Counted from the first letter of the stretch, positions 7,260 through 15,865 are shown. The stretch: DNA of 64,000 bases from Oerskovia sp042887685 (GCF_042887685.1 NZ_JBHVOS010000016.1:59201-123200); one strand, 5' to 3'. Made by a program: numbers and translations. The notes: a model not told the origin generated them from the letters alone.

Positions 7260-8318
7260 CTACGACACCTTCTCGGCGGCGGTCGCGAGCTGCGGCACGT
7301 ACTGGTCGAGCATCCACGGGATCGACAGGGCCGTGGGGGCGCTCGACGCCATGACGAACGACTCGCCCACGATCGGGGCGAAGCGGCCCTCGGCGACGGT
7401 GGGCATCGCGGCGATGACCGGGTCGGCCACGAACGTGTCGACGTCGGCCTGCGTGGCGAAGTACATGATGAGGACGTCGGTCTCGATCTTGGAGACGTTC
7501 TCGTAGCTCAGCGGGTACCAGAAGGTCCCGGACGACGGGTCGGCGTCGAGCTCCGCGACGCTCGGCGAGAGCGTCATGCCGAGGTCCTCGACGACCTGGA
7601 CGCGCGGGTCGCCGGCGCGGTAGACATTGAGCTGGTCCGCGGTGTTCGCGGCCGCGTAGAGGAAGGACTTGTCCTTGATGACCGGGTAGGCGTCCGACTG
7701 CGCGGTGATGCCGGCGTTCGTCTCCTCGAGCAGGGCGTCGGCCTCGTCGGACAGGCCCAGTGCCTTGCCGACGATGTCGAGCTGGTCCTGCCACGACAGC
7801 GACCACGGCTCGTCGGGGTACGCGACGACGGGAGCGATCTTGGAGAGCTTGTCGAACTCCTCCTGCGTGATGCCCGAGTAGGGGGCCAGGATGACGTCGG
7901 GCTTGGCGGCCACGACCTCCTCGAACGGGACCTCGCTCGTGTCGCCGCCCGAGAGCAGGGTCGGCGTCTCGGCACCCATCTCGTCGAGCTTCTCGGCGAC
8001 CCAGGGGAGCACGCCGTCGGCGTTGCCGCCGTACTTGTAGGCGGGCATGGCGACGGGAACGACGTCGAGCGCGAGGACGGCGTCCTGCGTCGACCAGCCC
8101 CACGTCACGACGCGCTCGGGCTTCTCCTCGATGACGGCCTCGCCGAGCGCGCTCTCGATCGTCACGGGGAAGGCGCCCTCGGCCGCGGCGCTGCCGCCCG
8201 CGGGCGACGAGGTGTCGTCGGTGGACCCGCCGGAGCAGGCTCCCAGGGCGAACGCGGTGGCGACGGTCGCGGCGACCAGCGCTGCGGGCCGGAGCCCTCG
8301 AGAGACGGTGCGGGACAT
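7260..8318 (-). CDS. Ferric-siderophore substrate-binding lipoprotein
   Basis: A FepB/FecB-type binding protein of 352 residues. The Sec signal ends in the lipobox LGAC (about residues 24-27), giving a lipid-anchored protein outside the membrane. The periplasmic-binding-protein-2 (BtuF/FecB) fold is shown by PERVVTWGWSTQDAVLAL near the start and by EEVVAAKPDVILAPYSG in the middle. Start at ATG 8318. It is the first gene of the importer operon, and the iron box at 8357-8375 lies 38 bp upstream, so it is probably repressed by an IdeR/DtxR regulator when iron is plentiful. Confidence 0.93.
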   Translation of the reverse strand: MSRTVSRGLRPAALVAATVATAFALGACSGGSTDDTSSPAGGSAAAEGAFPVTIESALGEAVIEEKPERVVTWGWSTQDAVLALDVVPVAMPAYKYGGNADGVLPWVAEKLDEMGAETPTLLSGGDTSEVPFEEVVAAKPDVILAPYSGITQEEFDKLSKIAPVVAYPDEPWSLSWQDQLDIVGKALGLSDEADALLEETNAGITAQSDAYPVIKDKSFLYAAANTADQLNVYRAGDPRVQVVEDLGMTLSPSVAELDADPSSGTFWYPLSYENVSKIETDVLIMYFATQADVDTFVADPVIAAMPTVAEGRFAPIVGESFVMASSAPTALSIPWMLDQYVPQLATAAEKVS

Positions 8319-8356
8319 GAGGCTCCTCGGTCGGTGCTGCACGGGGTGGTGGTGCT

Positions 8357-8375
8357 AGAGGTAAGGCTAACCTCA
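8357..8375 (-). promoter_or_regulatory. IdeR/DtxR-type iron box
   Basis: AGAGGTAAGGCTAACCTCA matches 15 of 19 positions of the palindromic DtxR/IdeR consensus TTAGGTTAGGCTAACCTAA. It lies 38 bp before the start of the first siderophore-importer operon. Confidence 0.88.
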
Positions 8376-8486
8376 TGACCTGGGAGCCTCTGACGGAGGG
8401 GGCCCGCACGACCCAGTGGGATGGTTCACAACGCGCTGTCATCTCCCGGCCGGGACGTGTCGGAAACCGGCGCGCCTTGCGGGGCC

Positions 8487-8540
8487 GAGAACGAGGTTGA
8501 GGTCGTTCTGACAGCCTTGGCGACCTCAACCCCGTGCTCG
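8487..8540. terminator. Family D hairpin
   Basis: GAGAACGAGGTTGAGGTCG pairs with CGACCTCAACCCCGTGCTC (two mismatches). It begins 20 bp beyond the stop codon of the minus-strand glycosylase gene, so it is a probable terminator for that gene. Confidence 0.7.
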
Positions 8541-8559
8541 AGCGCGAGGAAGCTCGTGC

Positions 8560-9528
8560 TCAGTTGGCCCGGTGGTCCTGGATCGAGAGTCTGGGGCCTC
8601 GCCGCGGCGCGTGACCCCGGCCCGACACCTCGAGCAGCCGCACGACCCGGTACCGGTGCGGTGCGTACGGGGCGAGGAGGCGCAGCATCCCGGCGTCGTC
8701 GGTCCGTTCGCCGGTCAGCGCCCACCCGACGGCCTTGGCCAGGTGGAAGTCCCCGACCGACACCGCGTCCGCGTCGCCGAGCGCCCGCTGCGCGACCTCG
8801 GCGGCCGTCCACACCCCGACCCCGGGCACGAGCTGCAACCGCGCCTGGGCCGCGGCCGGGGCCATCGCGGCGCACTCCTCGAGCCGTCGCTCGACCCGGG
8901 CGCACTCGGCGACGGTCCGGGCCCGTCGCGGGTCGACCCCTGCGCGGTGCCAGTCCCACGTGGGGATCGTGGCCCAGGTCCGGGCGTCGGGCACGACCCG
9001 CATGCCCTCGGGCGCGGGGCCCGGCGCGGCCGTCCCGTACCGCACGAGCAGCCAGCGCCACGCGTGGTGCGCGGTCACGGTCTGCACCTTCTGCTCGAGG
9101 ACCGCGGGCACCAACGCCTCGAGCACCCGCCCGGTGCGGGGCACGCGCAGGCCGGGGTGCCTGCGGTGCGCGTCCGCGAGGGGAGCGGGCGGCTCGAAGG
9201 AGGCTGCGTCGTCGGGCTCTCCGAGGAGCGACGGGAGCGACGCGGCGAGCTCGCCCGCCCCGGGCCCCCACGCCTGCCCGACGACGTCACTCGCCCCCGC
9301 CTGCACCAGGCGGTAGGTGACGGGTCCGGTCGGGAAGAGGCTCGTGCGCCAGGTCCCGGCGTGCGGGCCGCCCGGCACCACGCGGAAGGTGGGGTCGTAG
9401 GGGCCGCGGGCGAGCTTCGCGAGCGTCGAGCGCAGGTCGAGCGGGCGCTCGGAGCGCAGCGCGAGGGGGAGCGGGTCCCCCGCCCCGGGCCCGGTGAGGG
9501 CTGGTGCGGAGAGCGGGGACGCGGTCAT
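8560..9528 (-). CDS. AlkA-like DNA-3-methyladenine glycosylase (HhH-GPD)
   Basis: The 322-residue protein carries the HhH-GPD base-excision fold: LEQKVQTVTAHHAWRWLL (helices before the hairpin), helix-hairpin-helix LVPGVGVWTAAEVAQRALG, and the catalytic aspartate in AVSVGDFHL. It would remove alkylated bases from DNA. The N-terminal 110 residues are a poorly conserved beta-domain as in AlkA, and contain a variant family A repeat read as ASDVVGQ (9274-9292). ATG at 9528 is followed by a low-complexity leader; a later start is possible. Single gene between two family D hairpins. Confidence 0.85.
   Translation of the reverse strand: MTASPLSAPALTGPGAGDPLPLALRSERPLDLRSTLAKLARGPYDPTFRVVPGGPHAGTWRTSLFPTGPVTYRLVQAGASDVVGQAWGPGAGELAASLPSLLGEPDDAASFEPPAPLADAHRRHPGLRVPRTGRVLEALVPAVLEQKVQTVTAHHAWRWLLVRYGTAAPGPAPEGMRVVPDARTWATIPTWDWHRAGVDPRRARTVAECARVERRLEECAAMAPAAAQARLQLVPGVGVWTAAEVAQRALGDADAVSVGDFHLAKAVGWALTGERTDDAGMLRLLAPYAPHRYRVVRLLEVSGRGHAPRRGPRLSIQDHRAN
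9274..9292. repeat. Variant family A repeat inside the glycosylase gene
   Basis: CTGCCCGACGACGTCACTC differs by two bases from the common 19-mer CTGCCCGACGGCGTCGCTC. It is translated as SDVVGQ on the gene's strand, in the same frame as in three other proteins of the window. Confidence 0.55.
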
Positions 9529-9597
9529 CGCCCCAGTGTCGCACCGCCACCTGAGCCCCCGGCCTCTGGCCGCCGAGCGGGGTCGCCGAGCGGGGCC

Positions 9598-9656
9598 GCC
9601 GAGAACGGGATGGAGGTTGTCATGGACCCCGGAACGACCGCAACGTCGTTCTCGGC
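9598..9656. terminator. Family D hairpin
   Basis: GCCGAGAACG at the left pairs with CGTTCTCGGC at the right; the interior is less well paired. It lies 19 bp past the stop codon of the SnoaL-like gene. Confidence 0.65.
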
Positions 9657-9674
9657 GCCCAGGGCCGGTCCGGC

Positions 9675-10097
9675 TCAGCCCGCAGCGAGCTGCGCCGTCA
9701 GGCCTGCCCGGTCGATCTGCATCCAGTACTCGACGATCAGCCCGTCCTCGACCCGGTACACACAGCTCGCGACCTGGACCAGGGGCCGGCCCGTCGGGGC
9801 GTGGCCGTCGATCTCGCCCACGTGGTTCCCCTCCTGGGTCCACCGCACGTAGACCTTGTCGCCCGCGGCGAGGACCTCGTCGACCGTGAGCCGGAACGGG
9901 CCGTAGGCCGCGATCATCTCCTCGACGTGCTCGGCGTACTGCTCGGGCGTGCGCTCGACCGTGGTCGGGTCCTCGGCCTGGACCTGGTGGGCGCGCACGT
10001 GGGGGGCCATGAAGTCGCCGGCCCGGTGCGGGGCCGTGCCCGAGCGGACGACGGCGAAGAACTCGCGGACCAGGACCTCGGCAGTGGGAGAGCTCAT
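9675..10097 (-). CDS. SnoaL-like / NTF2-fold protein
   Basis: The 140-residue protein looks like an ester-cyclase or SnoaL-type member of the NTF2-like superfamily: EVLVREFFAVV helix, an HRAGDFMAPHVRAH segment, PEQYAEHVEEMIAAYGPF, then beta strands ending VYRVEDGLIVEYWMQID. Family members bind small molecules in a cone-shaped pocket, and many have no known reaction. ATG at 10097 was chosen; two codons upstream is a possible GTG. Flanked by family D hairpins on both sides, so it appears to be its own transcription unit. Confidence 0.7.
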   Translation of the reverse strand: MSSPTAEVLVREFFAVVRSGTAPHRAGDFMAPHVRAHQVQAEDPTTVERTPEQYAEHVEEMIAAYGPFRLTVDEVLAAGDKVYVRWTQEGNHVGEIDGHAPTGRPLVQVASCVYRVEDGLIVEYWMQIDRAGLTAQLAAG

Positions 10098-10142
10098 GGG
10101 TACATCCTGCCGAGCCACCGCCCGGTCCGGCGGACCACGTCC

Positions 10143-10193
10143 AGAACGGGCTCGAGGTCGCCACCGACGCGGTGGCGACCTCAAGCCCGTTCT
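10143..10193. terminator. Family D hairpin, strongest copy
   Basis: AGAACGGGCTCGAGGTCGCC pairs almost perfectly with GGCGACCTCAAGCCCGTTCT around a short loop. It starts 17 bp past the RNase H stop codon. Confidence 0.8.
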
Positions 10194-10209
10194 CGGCAGC
10201 CCGCGAGGG

Positions 10210-10821
10210 TCAGTCGAAGAGCGTCGACTCGGTCCAGGCCTCGGCAGCGGCCCGGCTCGCCGCGCTCGCGCCGACCTTCGCCGCCGGGCGTGCAGCGACC
10301 GCCGGGCGCTTGGCCGCAGGAGCGGCCACGAGGTCGTCCGTCCCCGCGAGCGTCGCGCGCTCCTCGCCACGACCCGCGGCCCAGTCCTGCGCCGCGAGGC
10401 CCGCGAGCTGGTCGGCCCGCTCGTTGAAGTGGTTGCCGACGTGCCCGCGCACCCACCGGAACCGCACGGGCCCGGGGCGTGCCTGGATCGCGGCCTCGAT
10501 GCCCTGCACGAGCTCGAGGTTCTTCACGGGGCTGCCGCCGGCCGTCCGCCAGCCCTTGCGCTTCCATCCCTCGAGCCACTCCGACGCGCACTTGATGGCG
10601 TACTGGGAGTCGGACTCGATGAGGAGCGGCTCGGCGCTGGGGTGGGCGCGTACCGCTTCCAGCAGAGCCATGAGCTCCGCGATCTGGTTCGTCCCGGAGG
10701 CTGCGCCGCCGGAGTCGAAGGTTCCGTCGTGGTTGATCCACGCCCAACCGATCGCTCCACCCGGGTTGACCAGGCACGAGCCGTCGGTGCTGACAGTGAT
10801 CACTTGTGCGTCCTCGCTCAT
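10210..10821 (-). CDS. Ribonuclease H type I with C-terminal extension
   Basis: The first 145 residues form a type-1 RNase H domain that cleaves RNA in RNA-DNA hybrids. The catalytic set Asp13 (STDGS), Glu49 (AELMA), Asp71 (ESDSQ) and Asp137 (NERADQ) is complete, and His127 matches the conserved active-site histidine. It is followed by about 58 residues rich in Ala, Lys and Arg, ending TESTLFD, with no recognisable domain; this tail could bind nucleic acid. Monocistronic, with a family D hairpin downstream. Confidence 0.9.
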   Translation of the reverse strand: MSEDAQVITVSTDGSCLVNPGGAIGWAWINHDGTFDSGGAASGTNQIAELMALLEAVRAHPSAEPLLIESDSQYAIKCASEWLEGWKRKGWRTAGGSPVKNLELVQGIEAAIQARPGPVRFRWVRGHVGNHFNERADQLAGLAAQDWAAGRGEERATLAGTDDLVAAPAAKRPAVAARPAAKVGASAASRAAAEAWTESTLFD

Positions 10822-10893
10822 CGGAGTCGGAAGTCCGTCGCGCCCATTGTCCCCGACTTTCCGGGGCGCAGGGACCGCCGTCTGCCGGCCCCG

Positions 10894-10944
10894 GCCCGAC
10901 GGCGCAGCGCACCCGGGTGACCTGCGTGCGTTCCGCCGTCGGGC
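10894..10944. repeat. Family A inverted pair, intergenic
   Basis: GCCCGACGGC at 10894-10903 and GCCGTCGGGC at 10935-10944 can pair as a hairpin. The loop itself contains the palindrome CACCCGGGTG. Located in the 263-bp gap between the RNase H and FKBP genes. Confidence 0.6.
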
Positions 10945-11084
10945 GCCTGGGATCTCGTGCGGACCGGCGTGACCGGAAACTCACCCCCGCCCCAGCCAGC
11001 GGTCGGGAGTGTCCCGGAGAGCACGACGCCCCCGCCCCCACCGGCGGACCGAGGGAGCGGGGGCGACGCGTGATCAGGCGGTGG

Positions 11085-11462
11085 TCAGCTGACGCCGAGC
11101 AGGTCGATCACGAAGACGAGCGTCTTGCCGGACAGGCGGTGGCCACCACCGGCCGGGCCGTAGGCGAGCTCCGGGGGGCAGACGAGCTTGCGGCGCCCGC
11201 CGACCTTCATCCCCGGGATGCCCTGCTGCCAGCCGGCGATGAGGCTGCGCAGCGGGAAGTTGATGGACTGGCCGCGGCTCCAGGACGAGTCGAACTCCTC
11301 GCCGGAGTCGTACTCGACGCCCAGGTAGTGGACGTTGACGGTCGAGCCGGGCTGCGCCTCGGCGCCGTCGCCGACGATCAGGTCGGTGACCTCGAGCTCG
11401 GTGGGGGCCGGACCCTCGGGGGCGTCGACCTCAGGACGAGTGCGTTCGGTGTTCTCGGACAT
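11085..11462 (-). CDS. FKBP-type peptidyl-prolyl isomerase
   Basis: A compact 125-residue FKBP. The domain begins at about residue 22 (LEVTDLIVGDG) and shows VNVHYLGVEYDSGEEFDSSW, INFPLRSLIAGWQQGIPGMKVGGRR and PPELAYG, which together hold the aromatic substrate pocket. No signal peptide, so it is cytoplasmic. It would catalyse proline cis-trans isomerisation during protein folding. The family usually has FDSS in this position, as here. ATG at 11462; single gene. Confidence 0.93.
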   Translation of the reverse strand: MSENTERTRPEVDAPEGPAPTELEVTDLIVGDGAEAQPGSTVNVHYLGVEYDSGEEFDSSWSRGQSINFPLRSLIAGWQQGIPGMKVGGRRKLVCPPELAYGPAGGGHRLSGKTLVFVIDLLGVS

Positions 11463-11585
11463 GCTCCGATCCAACCACGCCGCACCCCCGCGCGGGCTGT
11501 CGCAACTCCCGAGAACCGCAGAACCGTGCGGAAAAGTTGGGGATCCCGAAACCCACGGGGGCTCTTTTCTTGCCATGATGAACGC

Positions 11586-12704
11586 ATGACTCCCCCCGCC
11601 ACCCCGACCTCCGGCGTGCCCGCAGACGCAGGCGCGGACCGCCGTCGGACACCCCAGGACATCCGCCGCTGGCGCCGCTACCTGGCCGACGAGCGTGCCG
11701 AGGCCGCGACCTACCGCGACCTCGCCTCGCGCCGCAGCGGCGAGGAGAAGGAGATCCTCCTGGCGCTCGCCGACGCCGAGAAGCGGCACGAGGACCACTG
11801 GCTCGCGCTGCTCGGCGACGACGTCGGCAAGCCGCTGCGGGGCGACTGGCGCACGCGGTCCCTCGGGCTGTTCGCCCGGCGCTTCGGCGGGGTCTTCGTG
11901 CTCGCGCTCGCCCAGCGGGCCGAGGCCCGTTCGACGTACGAGACCGACGCCGACGCGACCGCCACGATGGCCGCCGACGAGCGCATCCACGAGGAGGTCG
12001 TGCGGGGGCTCGCGACGCGCGGGCGCATGCGCATGTCGGGGACGTTCCGCGCCGCGGTGTTCGGCGCGAACGACGGCCTCGTGTCGAACCTCGCGCTGAT
12101 CCTCGGGATCGGGGCGTCGGGCGCGTCGAACGCGACCGTGCTGCTCTCGGGCCTCGCGGGCCTGCTCGCGGGTGCGTTGTCGATGGGTGCGGGCGAGTAC
12201 GTGTCGGTCCGCTCGCAGCGCGAGCTGCTCGACGCGTCGACGCCCAGCCCGCTGGCCTCGGCCGCGCTGCCGCACCTCGACGTCGACGCGAACGAGCTCG
12301 CGCTCGTCTACCGGGCGAGGGGCCTGGCGCCCGACGAGGCGGAGAAGCACGCGTGCGAGGTCCTGTCGACGTACACGGCCGCGACGGTGATCGCCCCCGC
12401 CGCCGAGGACGACGAGTTCGAGACCCACGGCTCCGCGATGGGCGCTGCGGTGTCGTCGTTCCTGTTCTTCGCATCGGGTGCGCTCATCCCTGTGCTGCCG
12501 TACCTGTTCGGCCTCCAGGGCGGGGTGGCGATCCTCGTCGGCAGCGCGCTCGTGGGGCTTGCGCTGCTCGGGACGGGCGCCACGGTCGGGCTCCTGTCTG
12601 GGGCGTCGCCCGTCAAGCGCGCGCTGCGCCAGCTCGCGATCGGGTTCGGGGCCGCGGCCGCGACGTACGCGCTGGGCCTGGTCTTCGGGGCGACGGTCGC
12701 GTAG
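11586..12704 (+). CDS. Ferritin-like plus VIT1/CCC1 iron/manganese transporter
   Basis: The 372-residue protein fuses two domains. Residues about 25-140 form a rubrerythrin/ferritin-like helical domain with Glu and His metal ligands (DERAEAATYRDL, EKRHEDHW, DERIHEEVV). Residues about 150-372 form the VIT1/CCC1 transporter, with FGANDGLVSNLALILGIG in the first helix and MGAGEYVSVRSQRE after the second. This architecture is that of membrane-bound ferritin (MbfA) proteins, which export iron in bacteria. ATG at 11586; an earlier ATG reads only four codons before a stop overlapping this start. Probably counters iron overload. Confidence 0.9.
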   Translation: MTPPATPTSGVPADAGADRRRTPQDIRRWRRYLADERAEAATYRDLASRRSGEEKEILLALADAEKRHEDHWLALLGDDVGKPLRGDWRTRSLGLFARRFGGVFVLALAQRAEARSTYETDADATATMAADERIHEEVVRGLATRGRMRMSGTFRAAVFGANDGLVSNLALILGIGASGASNATVLLSGLAGLLAGALSMGAGEYVSVRSQRELLDASTPSPLASAALPHLDVDANELALVYRARGLAPDEAEKHACEVLSTYTAATVIAPAAEDDEFETHGSAMGAAVSSFLFFASGALIPVLPYLFGLQGGVAILVGSALVGLALLGTGATVGLLSGASPVKRALRQLAIGFGAAAATYALGLVFGATVA

Positions 12705-12711
12705 TCGTTCT

Positions 12712-12728
12712 CGTCGGGCTGCCCGACG
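12712..12728. repeat. Family A palindrome
   Basis: CGTCGGGC-T-GCCCGACG, a perfect 17-bp palindrome with a one-base centre, 8 bp after the VIT1 stop codon. It continues into CGGCGGTGCTC. Confidence 0.6.
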
Positions 12729-12851
12729 GCGGTGCTCGCCCTTCCGTCGGCGGCTCGCCCGGGCGGGCGCGTGCGGCGCCGGCATGCGCGGTGCGGGCGT
12801 GCGGCGCCGGGCGGGCGCGTGCAGCCGAGGCGGTCTCCCGGAGGGTCCTGC

Positions 12852-12889
12852 TCCTGCGGAGCGGCAACGATTGTTGCCGCTCCGCAGGA
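12852..12889. terminator. Strong hairpin between convergent genes
   Basis: A perfect 17-bp stem (TCCTGCGGAGCGGCAAC and its complement) with a GATT loop, between the VIT1 gene and the gluconate permease gene. A probable bidirectional terminator. The rest of 12705-12956 is low-complexity. Confidence 0.85.
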
Positions 12890-12956
12890 ACGCACACCTG
12901 CCTGGTGGCCCGGTGGTACCCGGTAGCCAGGTGGCCCGGTGGCCCGGGGACCTGCG

Positions 12957-14369
12957 TTAGACGACCACGCCCAGCAGCAGGATCACGACCAGTGCCACGA
13001 CGGACAGCACGCACTCCATGACGGACCACGTCTTGAACGTCTGGCCCACCGTCATGCCGAAGTACTCCTTGATGAGCCAGAACCCGGCGTCGTTCACGTG
13101 GGACAGGAACACCGAGCCCGCGCCGATCGCGAGGACCAGCAGCGCGGCGTGCGTGGGCTCGAGCCCGACCGCGAGCGGGGCCATGATCCCGGCGGCCGTG
13201 ATGGTCGCGACCGTCGCGGACCCGGTCGCCACGCGGATGAGCGCCGCGACGAGCCAGCCCGCGAGGAGCGGCGACAGGTTCGCGTCGGAGATGCCGCTCG
13301 CGATGACGTCGCCCACGCCCGAGTCGACGAGCGTCTGCTTGAAGCCGCCGCCCGCTCCCACGATGAGCAGGATGCCCGCGATCGGGGCGAAGGACTTGTC
13401 GACGAGCGAGCTGATCTCGTCGCGCGTGCGGCCCATCGCGCTGCCGAACGCGACGAGCGACACGAGCGACGTGATGAGCAGGGCGACCAGCGGCGTCCCG
13501 ATGAACTCGAGCCCCTTGCCGACGGGGGTGTCCAGCGTGCCGGTCGTCTCGACGACGGTCCGGGCGAGCATGAGGATCACGGGCAGCAGGACCACGGTGA
13601 CGGCGACCGCGAAGCTCGGGCGGGGTGCGCCCTCGTCCCGTTCACTCACACCGAGGACGGTCGTGGGCGGGGGCAGCTTGACCCATGCGGCGAGCGGCTT
13701 GGCGAGCAGGGGGCCCGCGACGATCACTGTCGGCACGGCCACGAGGAGCCCGAGTCCGAGCGTCAGCCCGAGGTTCGCGCCGAGCGCGTCGATCGCGAGC
13801 AGCGGTCCGGGGTGCGGGGGCACGAGGCCGTGCAGCGCGGACAGGCCCGCGAGGGCCGGGATGCCGACGAGGATCGGGGAGACCTTGGAACGGCGGGCCA
13901 CCATCATGACCACGGGGATGAGCAGGACGACGCCGACCTCGAAGAACAGCGGGATGCCGATCACGAACGCGATGAGCGCCATGGCCCAGGGGAGTCGTCG
14001 CACGGGCGTGCGCGCGAGGATCGTGTCGACGATCTGGTCGGCTCCGCCCGAGTCGATGAGCATCTTGCCGATGATCGCGCCGAGCGCGATGAGGACGCCG
14101 ACCCCGGCGACGGTCGACCCGAGCCCCGCCGAGAAGCTCACGAACGCGCTGACGAAGTCGATGCCCGCGACGATCGCGAGGACCGCCGAGCCGATCATGA
14201 GGGACAGGAACGGGTGGAGCTTGAGCCACACGATCAGGACGATGATCGTCGCGATCCCGACGACGGCCGCGAGGATCAGCTGGGCTGTCCCGGCGTCGGT
14301 CGTGGGCGTCTCGGTGGCTGCGCGCAGGGCGCCCGCGGCGAGCGGGTGCGAGGCGAGGGTGAGCATCAT
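12957..14369 (-). CDS. gntP: Gluconate:H+ symporter (GntP family)
   Basis: The 470-residue protein has about 12-14 membrane helices and the GntP-family motifs: IGKMLIDSGGADQI, GIPLFFEVGVVLLIPV, HGLVPPHPGPL, GAGGGFKQTLVDSGVG and RVATGSATVATITAAG. It brings gluconate or a related sugar acid into the cell with protons. The start ATGATG at 14369 overlaps the TGA of the gluconokinase gene (ATGA), so the two are translated together. The FCD-type GntR gene lies divergently beyond the kinase. Confidence 0.93.
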   Translation of the reverse strand: MMLTLASHPLAAGALRAATETPTTDAGTAQLILAAVVGIATIIVLIVWLKLHPFLSLMIGSAVLAIVAGIDFVSAFVSFSAGLGSTVAGVGVLIALGAIIGKMLIDSGGADQIVDTILARTPVRRLPWAMALIAFVIGIPLFFEVGVVLLIPVVMMVARRSKVSPILVGIPALAGLSALHGLVPPHPGPLLAIDALGANLGLTLGLGLLVAVPTVIVAGPLLAKPLAAWVKLPPPTTVLGVSERDEGAPRPSFAVAVTVVLLPVILMLARTVVETTGTLDTPVGKGLEFIGTPLVALLITSLVSLVAFGSAMGRTRDEISSLVDKSFAPIAGILLIVGAGGGFKQTLVDSGVGDVIASGISDANLSPLLAGWLVAALIRVATGSATVATITAAGIMAPLAVGLEPTHAALLVLAIGAGSVFLSHVNDAGFWLIKEYFGMTVGQTFKTWSVMECVLSVVALVVILLLGVVV

Positions 14370-15016
14370 CGCTCCTCGGTGTCGGTGCTGGGGTCGCCCG
14401 CCAGGTGGCGGGGCGAGCGGGGGATCGTGGGGTGGGGCAGGGCGCTGGTCGCGAGGATCCGGTCGACGAGCTCCTCGGGCGGGGTGCCGACGTCGAGCGT
14501 GACCCCGTCCTCGTCGGCCGCGAGGGGTTCGAGCGTCGCGAGCTGCGACGGCAGCAGCGATGCGGGCATGAAGTGTCCGCTGCGGTGCGTCATGCGCTCC
14601 TCGAGGAGCTCGGGGCTCCCGGTGAGGTGCACGAACCGCACGCGTCCGTGGGCCGTGCGCAGCAGGTCGCGGTACGTGCGCTTGAGGGCCGAGCAGGTCA
14701 CGACGGCGGAGTCGCCCTCGGCGGCCTGCTGGTCGAGCCAGTCGCGCATCGCGCGGAGCCAGGGCCAGCGGTCCTCGTCGGTGAGCGGGGTGCCGGCGCT
14801 CATCTTGTCGATGTTGGCCTGCGGGTGGAACTCGTCGGCCTCGGCGTACGGGCGGTGCGTGCGCTCGGCGAGCAGGGTCGCGACCGTCGTCTTGCCCGAG
14901 CCCGCGACGCCCATGATGACGAGGTGCACGGGGCCGGGTTCGTCCGCCGGGTCCGGTGTCGCGGCGAGCGAGGCTGCGGCGATGGGCGCCGGGGTGGGGG
15001 TGACGTCTGTGTCCAT
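14366..15016 (-). CDS. gntK: Gluconokinase
   Basis: A small P-loop kinase of 216 residues that phosphorylates gluconate to 6-phosphogluconate for the pentose phosphate route. Walker A GVAGSGKTT is at 36-44, followed by ADEFHPQANIDKMSAG and PLTDEDRWPWL, the classic GntK motifs, then CSALKRTYRDLLR. A 28-residue Ala/Pro-rich leader precedes the domain. First gene of the gntK-gntP operon, whose promoter region holds the inverted repeat at 15087-15123. Confidence 0.93.
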   Translation of the reverse strand: MDTDVTPTPAPIAAASLAATPDPADEPGPVHLVIMGVAGSGKTTVATLLAERTHRPYAEADEFHPQANIDKMSAGTPLTDEDRWPWLRAMRDWLDQQAAEGDSAVVTCSALKRTYRDLLRTAHGRVRFVHLTGSPELLEERMTHRSGHFMPASLLPSQLATLEPLAADEDGVTLDVGTPPEELVDRILATSALPHPTIPRSPRHLAGDPSTDTEER

Positions 15017-15086
15017 GAGGGGTTCCTTGGCCTGTCGACTGCTGCGTCGTGCGCGGACCTCTACGGCCGCCGTTCGAGCATGCACG

Positions 15087-15123
15087 ATTGGTATCACCTT
15101 TGGCAAACAATGGTGTGACCAAT
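15087..15123. promoter_or_regulatory. Probable operator of the gluconate GntR regulator
   Basis: ATTGGTATCACC and GGTGTGACCAAT form an inverted repeat (10 of 12 bases complementary) separated by 13 bp. It lies between gntK and the divergent FCD-GntR gene and overlaps the expected -35 region of the regulator gene, so it could control both directions. Confidence 0.75.
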
Positions 15124-15146
15124 GGTGGACGCCGTAGGCTCGACCC

Positions 15147-15833
15147 ATGTCCGCGACGGTGCTCCACAGCTCGGTGACCGACGTCCTCGGTCAGCGCATC
15201 ACCGCAGGTCACCTCCCTGCGGGCAGCACGCTGACCCTCGACGGGATCGGTACCGAGTTCGGCGTCTCGCGCACCGTGACCCGCGAGACCATGCGTCAGC
15301 TCGAGGCGCTCGGTCTCGTGCGCTCGGGCCGACGCATCGGCCTCGTCGTCCTCCCCGAGCAGGACTGGAGCGTCTACGACGCCCGCATCATCCGCTGGCG
15401 CCTCGCCGGACCCGGCCGCGACGCCCAGCTCAGGTCGCTCACGGAGCTGCGCTGCGCCGTCGAACCCCTTGCCGCGGCCGGCGCCGCACGGCACGCGACC
15501 CCCGAGGCCCGGACCGAGGCCGTCGAGCTCGCCGCACGCATGCGCGAGCTCGGCGAGGCCGGGCGGCTCGAGGAGTTCCTCGAGCTCGACATCCGCCTGC
15601 ACGCCCTGCTCCTGCGCTCGTGCGGCAACGAGATGTTCGCGGCGCTCACCGACGTCGTCGGCGAGGTGCTCGCAGGGCGCACGCACCTGGGGCTCATGCC
15701 GCAGGCGCCCGTCGCCGAGGCCCTCGACGAGCACGAGGCGGTCGCCCGCGCCGTCGCGGCCGGCGACCCCGTGGAGGCGGAGCGCGCCATGGCGGCGCTC
15801 GTGGGCGAGGTCCGGGCGGCGCTCGCGGAGTGA
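15147..15833 (+). CDS. GntR-family (FadR/FCD) transcriptional regulator
   Basis: The 228-residue protein has an N-terminal winged helix (residues about 8-70; TEFGVSRTVTRETMRQLEALG) and a C-terminal FCD ligand domain (about 85-225) with metal-ligand residues such as Asp in ELDIRLHALLL and the EHEAVARAV histidine. It is divergent from gntK-gntP and most likely represses them until gluconate or 6-phosphogluconate binds. A TAGGCT box at 15135-15140 ends 6 bp before the ATG, so the message is probably leaderless. Confidence 0.9.
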   Translation: MSATVLHSSVTDVLGQRITAGHLPAGSTLTLDGIGTEFGVSRTVTRETMRQLEALGLVRSGRRIGLVVLPEQDWSVYDARIIRWRLAGPGRDAQLRSLTELRCAVEPLAAAGAARHATPEARTEAVELAARMRELGEAGRLEEFLELDIRLHALLLRSCGNEMFAALTDVVGEVLAGRTHLGLMPQAPVAEALDEHEAVARAVAAGDPVEAERAMAALVGEVRAALAE

Positions 15834-15865
15834 GGGCGCGCCCCCCGCGGCCGTCGTCAGGGGAA

